A DNA stretch of 64,000 nt from Pratylenchus scribneri (lineage: Eukaryota > Nematoda > Chromadorea > Rhabditida > Pratylenchidae): the NCBI GenBank assembly GCA_030063045.1, contig JAQSEB010000050.1:1984001-2048000 (forward strand). The letters run 5' to 3'. Below the pieces are notes generated by a model that was not told the DNA's origin, ran no database searches, and saw nothing but the letters and a program-made list of their open reading frames with translations. Positions 44,812 to 55,700 of the stretch are shown one piece after another. The translations under genes and the position numbers were made by a program. Each line of letters opens with the position of its first letter. Position 1 is the stretch's first letter.

Positions 44812-45995
44812 AAGTACCTCACCTTAAGGTGGCCCTTTTTGATGAAACTTGGCATGTCTTTTGGCCATAGGATGCCTACACATAATCCGCTATTTTTATC
44901 TGCGGAATGCCCACGCCTCGGATTTTATGGCCATAAAACCTATTTTTTCAGCCATTTAGGCCATAGCCCATATCTCCGTATAGGGATGTCCTAAAATTAT
45001 GAACTAAACGTCATATTATAGAGAATTTTATGGGCTATAATATTGGTAAATGTTTTCTAGGCCTAAAAATTTTTTGAAATTTTTTATCGATTTTTTTTCG
45101 AAAAATCCCGAATTTGGCCAATTTTCAATGGGCCATAACTCGGGTATATGGCTACATTGGAACATGGCCCAATTATGTTTTTTGATCACAATATCATAAA
45201 GTATTTTTATGTAAATTTTCAGATTTTTCCCTTAACCTGAAAATTCTAGGTATTTTGCCCATACAGGCCTAGGCATTGTAAATTTGCAAAAATTTTCAGG
45301 TTGACGAAAAAATCTGAAAATTTACATAAAAATACTTTATGATATTGTGATCAAAAAACATAATTGGGCCATGTTCCAATGTAGCCATATACCCGAGTTA
45401 TGGCCCATTGAAAATTGGCCAAATTCGGGATTTTTCGAAAAAAAATCGATAAAAAATTTCAAAAAATTTTTAGGCCTAGAAAACATTTACCAATATTATA
45501 GCCAATAAAATTCTCTATAATATGACGTTTAGTTCATAATTTTAGGACATCCCTATACGGAGATATGGGCTATGGCCAAAATGGCTGAAAAAATAGGTTT
45601 TATGGTAATAAAATCCGAGATAAGCTCATTGGGCAGATAATTATATTGCGGTTTACATAATTTTAATTCTTTTATTTAATTTTTAATAATAAAACTCTAA
45701 ATTTGTATTAAAAATGTGTTTAAGAAATTAAAAAAATACTTGCCGATGAGAGGAATTGAACACATGACCATAAAAAGTATTCTACATACTTACCCCATAC
45801 ACCATCCAGGCATCTGCCTCTTCCTATTTCCAATCCAATAAATCGTCAAATTAAAAATTTTTATTGGCCATAAAACAGTAGGCGAGCTCATTCCGCAGAT
45901 AAAAATAGCGGATTATGTGTAGGCATCCTATGGCCAAAAGACATGCCAAGTTTCATCAAAAAGGGCCACCTTAAGGTGAGGTACTTCCCTTGTAA
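44812..45995. mobile_element. Foldback (long inverted repeat) element of about 1.18 kb with nested insertion
   Basis: The outermost ends CAAGGGAAGTACCTCACCTT and AAGGTGAGGTACTTCCCTTG are perfect inverted repeats. The left arm (about 44815-45235) pairs with 45285-45610 and then, after a gap, with 45885-45993. Internal blocks such as TTGGAACATGGCCCAATTAT versus ATAATTGGGCCATGTTCCAA are exact. The loop is only about 50 nt near 45250. The right arm is broken by an extra 270 bp (about 45615-45885) with a tRNA-like segment. No transposase is present. It lies intergenically. The near-identity of the arms suggests recent activity or gene conversion. Confidence 0.9.
45738..45818 (-). other. tRNA-related segment inside the foldback insertion
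   Basis: On the minus strand it has an A-box-like stretch followed by TGTTCAATTCC, close to a pol III B box, and flanking TGCC/GGCA that could pair as an acceptor stem, then a T-run. The anticodon arm is not convincing, so it is a degraded tRNA or SINE head rather than a functional tRNA. Confidence 0.4.
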
Positions 45996-46617
45996 GCAAT
46001 GGGATGAATAAAAAATGACAGAAAAAATGCGAAGAAATGGGGATTTGTGCCGGTACTCTGGATCTGTGGACTATGGAGCAAAAAAAACAAAAAAAAAATT
46101 GCATCTGACTTACAAATGGGAATAAAAATATTGGAATTTGAGGCAGCTTAAATTATCCAAATATCCTAGAATTTATTGCTTTTTTTTCTATAGAATCCTC
46201 AGGATCTATAAGTTTCAGATACCCTCTAGATAGAGGGGGCTTAGGGGCTTTTATTTCTCCAGAGAACCTCTCAAAAAGGACTTCTCAATTGTTTTTGAGA
46301 CTTAATTTTGCTATTTTCGGTTTAATCACTCAAAATTTGGTCAATTTTAACAAAAATTTTGAATTGGTGGGCTTCTAATAGAGGATTTGGGATAAATAAA
46401 TCGGATATAAAGAAGAAGAATTTGATGGTATAGCAACAAACATTCATCCACATTTACATTGGAAAGGATGGACAAGGGCAAATGTGAGAAGAAAGATGGA
46501 TGGATTTATGATATTCGCAGCAGGAGATGAAATAAAAGTGCCGAGAATGAGGAAGGGGGAACATGATGGGAGAAGGACAATGAATGCAAGAATGGATATG
46601 GATTATGGAAGGCCGTT

Positions 46618-47040
46618 TTACGGTTTGGGATTTGGTTTTGGATTGGATGGATGGTGCCAAAACAAAGGAAATATGCCTGAAGGGTCATTCTTCTTTTATG
46701 CAAATTTCCAAGAAAAACCACCTATCGGTAAATGCCCAAAATCATTCATAAAATGATGGCCAAAAGTATTGGAAAATTCAATCATCCACTGGTCAATCGT
46801 CCATTTTTTCCTCACACCATTATTCAAGGTCTTTTCCAAATGCCGCATTATCTCATCATTCATTACGCTCCATCCCAAATTCCTCCGTTCACCCCTCGTC
46901 TCAAAATGTTCAAAATAGTCAACATTTATGCGATAATGAGTGATGGGGAGGCGAATGGACATAAATGGTACTTTGACGGTGAAATGGGGAATGGTCAAAA
47001 AAGGATCGGTAATTGAGAATAAAGGTAAAAGGAGGACCAC
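46618..47040 (-). CDS. Putative gene, incomplete model, unknown function
   Basis: Two exons can be argued on the minus strand: one from near 47040 to about 46727 ending HHFMNDFGHLPIG, and a short last exon after a CTTCAG acceptor (GIFPLFWHHPSNPKPNPKP, stop at 46618-46620). The middle part (THYRINVDYFEHFETRGERR; TIDQWMIEFSNTFGHHF) reads as a folded protein. The true 5' end is unresolved: upstream frames up to about 47240 include GKHQLFSSHRSIEV but hit a stop. No family recognised. Confidence 0.4.
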
Positions 47041-47804
47041 CTCTATGGAACGATGTGAACTGAACAGTTGATGTTTCCCGCCGCCGATGAGGCGAGTTTT
47101 CCCTCCATTTTTTTTTCAATTTGCGCCAGACACCGGCTGGCCGAAAATTGTTGAAGATGATGAAAAGGCGAAAAGGTATTGCCCAGCACCAATGAGTTTT
47201 GAATTGAATGAATGGAATGACCATGGGAGGTGGAGGAGGACATGGAAATGAATAGCCAGGATTTGAATTCGAATCATAGGGATGGGAGGAATATGATAGG
47301 GACAACGGACAAGGCGAAATTAATGGAGATTTTATCGTCGGGGGACAATTAAGTGTCAAAGGCTCAAAGGTAGATATATTCGAGGGAATTGCTCCTCAAA
47401 TCCCATCAAATTAAAGAAAATTTTTCGATTATTAAGTTTTTAGTATTTTTTTTTATTAATTAATACAATCCTTCAGGCCCAACCAAAACCCAAATCCCAA
47501 ACCCAAATCATCAATGTTTTTGATTTAATTCGATTACTGTGCTATTAAAATTCAAAAAAGCCAAAGTATTTATTTTTTATAAATGACAAAAAATCCACAA
47601 ATAAGAAATAGCATATTAAAAAGAAATTATAAAGAAAGAAAGACAATTGGAAGCGAGGAAAAGAAAAATTAACCTAGCAAGTTTTTTACTAAAAATTGCG
47701 AGATAAAGCTCTTCTTGTGGCTAATCTGATTTATTATAAAAAAAAATAAAACAAAAAAACTCCACAAATAATTACTAAAATATTTAGAGTTTAAAATAAA
47801 AAAA

Positions 47805-48247
47805 ATGGCGAGCAAACCGCATCCCACAGACATTATCCTTCCGGAACCAATTCGAGTTTCTCCACTAATTCGAGCTGCACGTTGGTCAGCACTTGGACTC
47901 GGCATCGTGTAAGTTCAGCATTAATTTACCAGAAAATAAATATTTTAATTTAGTTGGGGCTATGTTCGTTATCATCAAATTGCTCGAAAACATGCTGATA
48001 TTCGAGAATGGGAGGCACAAAAGTTCATCCATCATTCACATGAGGAGGAAGAAAAGGCCAAGCTGAAGGCGCGTGCCGAGACGGAATTCGTTTCCCAGGT
48101 TTGTACGATTAAATTCACATTAAAATATTAAAATAATGTAAATGATTGAATATAATTATTGCATATTTAAAGGTGACCGGTGCACCGATAGACGAAGGAA
48201 AAGCTGGATTGGACTCTGAACACCTTTATCCATATGACAAAAACTAG
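47805..48247 (+). CDS. ATP5ME: Mitochondrial ATP synthase subunit e
   Basis: Exons 47805-47908, 47954-48098 and 48173-48247, 107 residues, phases consistent. The N-terminal region IRVSPLIRAARWSALGLGIV is the conserved membrane helix of subunit e, with the family V-S-P-L-I start and a GxxxG-like small-residue face; WGYVRYHQIAKHADIREWE follows, then a charged coiled-coil tail (HSHEEEEKAKLKARAETEF). Subunit e sits in the Fo part of complex V in the inner membrane and helps dimerise the enzyme and shape cristae. The tail is longer than in vertebrates, as in other nematodes. Assignment from family pattern. Confidence 0.85.
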
Positions 48248-48511
48248 GATTATTGATTGATTGATCGCGATGAATGGCAATGATGAATGATGATGATTTA
48301 TTCAAAATAGATGGAATTCTAAATAGACAGTATCATTTGTTTTATTGTTCATTTGCTTGAATTTTAGACATTTTGTGATTAAATAAAGGAAATTTAAACA
48401 AATACTTTTATCATTTTACATTTTCTAAATTTCTTATTAACAAATTAAATTAAATCATTCAACACTAAAGAAAGAAAAATCATAATAAAACCGATCCATC
48501 AATTCCATTCT

Positions 48512-48715
48512 TCATTTCTTGCCCTGAAATTGCCTCCTAAAAATTTGTATGCCGCCAAATAATGGTGAGAAATTAAAGCCTTGATTCATTTCCTCAAGTC
48601 CTTGGGGTGCCGGTGGATGCAGTGCCGCATTCTGCTGGGCATTATTGATCACTGCTATGTTGATCATTAATAAACCGAGAAAGGTCCAAATAATTTTCAT
48701 TGGGGTAAACTGCAT
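48512..48715 (-). CDS. Small secreted peptide precursor
   Basis: Single exon, 67 residues from ATG 48715 or 62 from ATG 48700; the second opens directly into the signal peptide IIWTFLGLLMINIAVINNA. Mature part is Asn/Gln/Pro-rich and ends FGGIQIFRRQFQGKK, with RR and a terminal KK that could be processed. It may be a neuropeptide-like or other secreted factor; no family recognised. The open frame extends upstream to 48943 but without a better start. Confidence 0.6.
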   Translation of the reverse strand: MQFTPMKIIWTFLGLLMINIAVINNAQQNAALHPPAPQGLEEMNQGFNFSPLFGGIQIFRRQFQGKK

Positions 48716-48984
48716 TTTTTTCTCTTCTTCGCCCGGAAAAAACTTCACAATTGAATGATGGAAAAGTTTAAAACAAATAGCAAAAAATTTCTTCCTATGG
48801 ACCAATTGTTGTAAACTATTTTGAAGGGGTAAATTTTGGAAGGAACAAGGAAGCGAATCGAATTTTATCAAAAATTTGTTTAAAATCATTTTATTACATT
48901 GATGAATTTTTGACTGTTGTCTCTTCTTAGCCCCTTGGTTCATTCAGAGAATTAATTTATGATGAATAAAAGATAAGTTGAAAA

Positions 48985-49075
48985 AAGTATTTACCACTAC
49001 CGGGAATCGAACTTCCCCTTATCAAAAACAAAAACCAATAGCTCTACCACCTGCGCCATCCAGCTCCAAACAAAT
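48985..49075 (-). other. tRNA-like sequence, probably a SINE head or pseudogene
   Basis: Minus strand reads GGATGGCGCAGGTGGTAGAG (an excellent A box) and, about 30 nt later, AAGTTCGATTCCCGG (an excellent B box and T arm). The 5' and 3' ends do not pair as an acceptor stem, and no clean anticodon arm forms. It shares a GGATGG start and an AATACTTTTTT-like tail with the segment at 45.74 kb. Pol III promoter activity is possible. Confidence 0.5.
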
Positions 49076-49446
49076 GTATAATCAACTCTGCTATAGGCCT
49101 ATAAATAATCATAGCAGAAAAATCGATATATGCAAAATTACATGGTCCACATTCTTTACCAACAATAAACAGCAAAATGAAGCTTTTCATTTCTAAAAAT
49201 AACATCGTCATTCCGTTTAAAATTTAGTCAATTCCTTTAAACTGCTCTGCACCATTTTCTAACAATTTTATAATTTTGGAAAACATTTATTCAAGGAAAT
49301 GGAAATATATATAATCAATACAAACAAATGTAACAAAATTGACAAATAATAACAATACAAAATATCAAAAATAACAATAATATATGATGAAAAAATATCA
49401 CACAAATTTCTTCTTTTCTTCTCCAATTTCCTGTTACATCCTTCCT

Positions 49447-51735
49447 TCAATATTTTGTTTGTGGGCTCATCATTGAGGACGAGATTTGTGGGGTTACGGT
49501 TCTTGTAGCATCCTGATATTGGTTGATGTTCTGTCCATCCACTGGCGTTGTCAGGATCGGCGGGATCGTCTTGGTCATGCTGTCGTCCGTTTCATCCACC
49601 GGCTGTTCTTGTCCATTGCGGCCACTCTCTTCGTCGTGTTGCCCACTGTTTGTTGCAGATTTTGTACTGAAAAAAAAGTAAAAATTAAGCATTTAAATTT
49701 AATTCAAAATTCACTCACGGTTCCAAGTCCAGCCCATCTTGGCAAAAATGAGCAATGATGCAGGCCCCATAAGCGTCGCCGATCACATTTGCCATTGTTC
49801 GCAGACGATCCCTAAAATAATAAATATGTAAACATTTTGAGAGAATTTTTTTAGAAAACATACATGAACCAGTCGAGGGTAACCATTATTACAATGTCTT
49901 CTGCGGGCAATTGGATAGCAGACAGAACCATGACCTATCAAAATTAAATAGATTAAACTTCATAACTAAATAGTCCAAACCCACCATAGCAATTAATCCT
50001 CCGGAAGGAACAGCAGCAGCGCCGATGGAAGACAATATTGTGATTAGACTGAAAATTACAAAAATTAATGTTTAAATTAATTAATCAAAAATTAACCTAA
50101 TCATCAAATATTTGTAAAACGGCAGATGTCCTTCCTGCATTTGGGCAATGAAGATGGCAGCAACGGATTCATACAATGCGAGTCCATCCTAAAAAAAGAA
50201 GGGAATAAGATTTAAATTAATATTTATTAAAAATTCAAAAATAACCAACCATATTGATTGTAGCTCCAAGTGGTATCACAAATCTGGTAATGCGCTTGTC
50301 GATCTTCATGCCTTCTTCCAAACAATTCAAAGTGACTGGCATTGTGGCGGATGATGATGCGATGCCAAAAGCGGTAATCTAAAATTAAAAATAATCAAAT
50401 TTGGCCATAAATTCAAAAATAAAAACCAACCATTGCTTGGGACATATTCTTGAGAAAAATAAGCGGGTTTTGGCGTGTTGTTATAAAATAGAGAGCAGGC
50501 AAGACGACAAGACAATGGAGGAGAAGGCCAAGAAGAGAGGTCACAAGAAACTGCAATTTTATTTATAATTAATTGTTAGAAAAAATTAAAATGAACTCAC
50601 CAATCCAATTAGTTGGAGAAATGCCAAAAAGTCGCCGGCGCCCATAACACTTCCAGTAATCAGGGAAAAGATGCCAATTGGAGCGACCCACATAATCCAT
50701 GAAACCAACTTCATAACGGCTTTCTCCAGAATTGCAATTATGTCGATCTGAAAATTAGGAAAATATTTTTTTAAAAAATGCAAAATTACAACTCACCATT
50801 TTCTTCGCCTCATCCCCCAATTGACTGAGCACAATTCCGAATGCGAGGGAAAATACGATGATACCTGAATGTGAATAAAATTAATATTTAGTAATAAAAA
50901 TCCCCAAAATTTACCGAGAATGTTTGTGCCACTGGTGTATTCCAACAAGTATTTTTCACTCATGATAGTCACATTCCTGTTTGTGCTCGTACTATTTATT
51001 TCTTTCCTGACAGTTCTGACACTTTGCATCATGGCCTGCACGATATTTTCTGGGAAAAGATTTCTGCAAAAAAATGGTTATATTATTGGTAAATTGCAAT
51101 TGTAAAGTTTACCTGATCACGTCAAAGATGGAATCCGTTGTGCTCACATAATTCACGTCCGGTCCTTTTGCTTCTTTGCCTGCTTGTTGCGCTTTGTATT
51201 CTTTATAGAGTTTTTGATTTCCTGGATGGATTGACACGACGAGAGCGATTCCCAACTAAAATATCAATATTAGATTTATAATCATTTAAAATTAACTTAC
51301 AATAACAGCAAGGAGAGTGGTCAAGAGAAAATAAGCAACAGTGAGGCCTCCCATCTTTCCAAGGTGTTGAAGATCCAATCGTGCAATGGCGCAGATAAGC
51401 GATGACATAATGAGCGGAAGTATCACCAGTTTGATCATGGAGAGATATATCTGAAAATGTTTAAAGATTATTCATTTAGAAAAAGCTGATTTTTAACTCA
51501 CATTGCCAGGAAATCCAACGGCCCAAATCTGAAAAATAAAAGATGAATTGTTAAAGACATAAAAACCCCAATGACTTACCACCCAGACGGAAGGTTTCAG
51601 CAATCGGGCCGTAAAGCCAACAATCAGACCCAGAACAACTGCGGCAACTATCAATAGGAGTAGAATATTCTTGAGCATCCATTGTTTGATGGCTTGGAAT
51701 TGTGTCTTGTTGCGATCGTCGTCGTCGTCGGCCAT
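49447..51735 (-). CDS. SLC1 excitatory amino-acid transporter (glutamate transporter, glt-like)
   Basis: Fourteen exons on the minus strand (51580-51735 to 49447-49666), 542 residues, all phases consistent. The start follows with an Asp-rich cytosolic segment. Family marks in order: helix 1 [33 protein letters not shown], an extracellular loop with [10 protein letters not shown] glycosylation sites, [15 protein letters not shown] (serine-rich HP1 tip), [22 protein letters not shown] (HP2) and [20 protein letters not shown] (helix 8 with the Asp, Arg, Thr and Asn that bind substrate). These transporters clear glutamate or aspartate by co-transport with sodium. The NMDGT motif is NMDGL here, so a normally substrate-contacting Thr is Leu. 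C-terminal tail is Thr/Pro/Gln-rich. Divergent from the aminopeptidase gene. Confidence 0.92.
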
Positions 51736-52787
51736 TATTGAATTGATGAAGGTTTTACGTTTATTTGCGCTTGCTGTTGTTGTTGTTGATGACGATGATG
51801 AATGAATAAATGCGACAAAATTTTGCGCTTTTATATTTTAAGATTACACAAAGAAAGAAGAAACTGTAATGGAATGGTTATAAGTACCATGTAAATGTAA
51901 AGCAATTATATACTGTACACCGTATATGAAAAAGTAATCGATAATCATGTTTTCGAGTTTCGGATTCATCTAAATCTAAGTTAGCTTGTTCGCGTTCGTT
52001 TCTATAAAACATTTCAATCAAATAAATCATGTTTTGATAGTTTAACATTCGTTAAAAAGATGTTTTGAAAGAAACGGATTTTAAGGGTTTCCATTCCCAA
52101 AACCTAAATCTCTGAATACATCACTGTTTTTTTGGTTTGCCGTGTAAATGTAAAGCCGAAAACCGGTTTGGATAAAATGACTGCGCTTTTTCGTCGCGTC
52201 GCGGTCGCGGCGTCGGTTAAACTTTTTCTTATTTGTTTTGTTTAGCAAAGCTTGCACGAAGCGAGCTTAGGCTTGGTATACCTATGTAAGGTGTAAGCAG
52301 TAAGCACCTATCTTATCTCCCTAGCCTCACCTTATTAATCAATCAATAATATAAGAAATTAATCATCTTTTTTTGATGACCTAAAATTCTTTTATGATGA
52401 TAAATAAATTTTTTATTTTTTTTACCACAAAATCAATTTGAGTTTTGAGATATGAAATTATGTTTCATTTATTTTATCCATCAAGCATTGTTTTATTTCG
52501 TTTCATTTGTTTCCTTTTAAAAGATCAGACCGGCTTTTCATTTACCACTCCCATTTTCCTTGATCACACCCAACAAAAACCACCCAATTCACGAATATAT
52601 TGCATAATCCAACCAAAAATATAAATACGAATGATCTAAAAGTGAAACCATCATTGAGGACTGGTTCTTATTAACTATCGAAACATTAATTTTCAATAAA
52701 TTATATCAATAACCACTTAAGAAGTGCTAATTTATTTGATTCTTCACAATTATTCTGCTTACATTGCGTCGATTCTTGTCATCTTCA
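51736..52787. promoter_or_regulatory. Shared divergent upstream region of transporter and aminopeptidase
   Basis: About 1.05 kb between the two divergent start codons. A TTTTATATTTTAAG stretch near 51825-51840 could be a TATA-like element for the transporter. A CpG-dense 40-bp patch (TTTTTCGTCGCGTCGCGG and following) near 52185-52220 is unusual in this AT-rich window. No operator could be verified. Confidence 0.35.
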
Positions 52788-55700
52788 ATGGCGAATATGA
52801 CTGTTGCGGACAAATTCTCAAAGTTACCCGAGTTGGCCAAGCCTTCGCTTTATGAAATCCGTTTGGCGCCTTGCTTGAAAACATTCAAATTCAAAGGAAA
52901 TGAGAAAATCCATTTGGATGTAAGTTTTCTGACTTTTATTCTTGCTCATAAAACTTAAAATTCAGGTCACAAAGCCGACAAATTACCTCCAACTTCATTC
53001 CAGTGGACTCCAAATCGAAAATGCTACAATCAAATTGGCAAATGGAAGAGGTTTTAAGAAATAAATACTGGTTTAAATTATTGAAAAATTTCAGTCGTTG
53101 ATCTCAAAGTTCAAGTCGACACCAAATGGTCGCTGCTTTCCCTCGAAATGCCGGAACAAATTGAACCACAGAAAGCACAATTGGACCTTGTATTCAATGG
53201 GGAAATTCGCAACGAGCTCGAAGGATTCTATAGGTTTATATTTGTCCAATGGAAAAGAATAAAACCGCAAAATTGATTTAGATCGCCCTATCGTGACGCC
53301 GAAGGCAAGGAAAAGTTCTTGGCAAGCACCCAGTTCGAGAGTGGTAAATTCAGCTAGCATTCTTATGTATGAATAATTTATATTTTAGTTTATGCCAGAA
53401 AGGCATTTCCATGCTGGGATGAGCCCACCTATAAAGCGGAATTTGACATTGAGCTGGAGGTTGACAAAAATTTGTGCGCCCTCTCCAACATGGATGTGGT
53501 CAGCGAGAGCGAGGGGACAAAGGAAGGTCAAAAGGTGGTCAAATTTGGGCGAACTTTGCCAATGTCCACATATTTGGTGGCATTCATCGTCGGTGAATTC
53601 GAATTCCTCCAAGTTTGTTTTGAACCTTTACCCTCTATCCTCTAACATTATTCACATTTGAAGGGCCAAACCAAGAGTGGATGCCGTGTTCGGGTGTACA
53701 CTCTTCCTGGCAAAAAGGACAAGGCCCATTATGCACTGAAAGTGGCGGTGAATGCATTTGAATGGTATTCGGACTGGTATGGAGTGGAAATGCCGCTGCC
53801 AAAATGCGATCTAATTGGCATTCCTGAATTTGCAATGGGTCAGTTAAACCTTAAGTTTAGACTGGCTAGGGTTTATAGAGAAGATTTTACTTAAACATTT
53901 TTTGAAATGGAAATGTTGAAAAATTGAGGTCTCGGGTTCGAATCCACTCCGAGGACAATAATTTTTTCTCGGACTTTTTAAGCACTTATCCATTTTACTG
54001 TACAATCCAATACATTTTATTAAATTTAAGGCGCAATGGAGAATTGGGGACTGGTCACATTCCGTGAGGCCGCGCTCCTCTACGATCCGGCATTGACCTC
54101 TTCTTTGGTGAAGCAGCGAATCACGTTGGTTGTTTCCCATGAAATTGGCCACTTTTGGTTTGGCAATCTCGTCACTATGGTTTGATTTTTAATAGAATTT
54201 ATTCAATCAATTAATAATTCATCATTATAGAAATGGTGGTGCGATTTATGGCTGAAGGAGGGTTTCGCCTCATTCATGGAATACGTCTTCACCGGAGTGA
54301 ATTATCCGGAATTCAAAATTTGGCTGGAATTTGTGAGCACCGAAGTGGCCAGCGCAATGCGACTCGATTCCCTCCGTAATTCGCATCCAATTGAGGTTTG
54401 ATTTTAATTGGAAAGTGGTTATTTGCCGAAATTTCGGATTTTATTATTCATAAGGCTTTTAATTTTTCATTACTAAAGCAATAAACAGTTTACTATTTCG
54501 GTTAATTTTCATCTTATTTTAAATATTTAGGTTCCAATCGACAATCCATCCGAGCTGGACGAAATCTACGATAACATCACTTATGCAAAATCCAATTCAA
54601 TGCTTCGAATGCTGTTCAATCATTTGGGCGAACAAAACTTCCAAAAAGGACTTCGTCACTATTTGGCAAAACACAAATACTCCAATGCGGTCACCGACGA
54701 TTTGTGGGCATCATTGAGCGAGGCATCCGGCATTGTTAGTTCATTTTTGATAATAATATATTATTTTGGATTAAATTTAAGGACGTGGGCGCAATGATGT
54801 CCTCTTGGACCAAACAAATGGGCTTCCCAATTGTCAGTGTTGAGGAGAAGAAATTGGACGGGGACAAACGAGAATTGCATCTGAAGCAGAGCCGATTCTT
54901 GGCCGACGGCGAAAAGGATGAGACAAATCCACAATGGCAAATTCCAATTCCGGTGACCACTTCAACGGATCCAACCAAACCAAAGGCCAAATTTTTGTTG
55001 ACCAAAGAGGAGGGCGTTTTCCTGGTGGACGGCGTGAAACCATCGGAATGGCTTAAGGTTTAATAATAAATTTGGTTTGAATAATGTCAAATTTTGCAGT
55101 TGAATTCCGGCTTTACTTCTTTCTTCCGTGTCCACTATTCCGCCGAAATGTTCAAAGCACTTTTGGAGGGCATCAAAAACCGGGAAGTGGATGTGCTCGA
55201 CCGATTCCAAATTTCCAGCGATCTTTTTGCGGTATGTGGATAAAATTAATCACTAACAACTAGGATGGATTTGTATGACCTAAAAATTACCATTTTAATT
55301 TAGACTGTCCAATCCGGTCGTGTTCCAATCACTCAATTCCTGGAATTCTTCACCGTCTGCGACCAAGAGGACAATTTGACTGTTTGGGACTCGATTACTC
55401 AATGTTTGACCGAAATTGACCAAGTTCTCGGGCATTTGGACGATGGTGGCGCATTGAAGGATCGTTTCAACAAATTTGTGTGCAAAGTTGTGGAGCCGGT
55501 GGCCGCCAAATATGGATGGGAACCAAAACAGGGAGAAGGTTTGAAGTGGAAGGGGAATTTTAAATAGTCTTCAATTTCATTCAGACATGCAAACTGGCCA
55601 ATTGCGCGCAATGTTGTTGGGCCTCCTCTCTCGTTTCAATCATCAGCCGACCATTCAAACTGCTTTGGCCAAATTCAGCGATTATGTGGAGAAGGGCACC

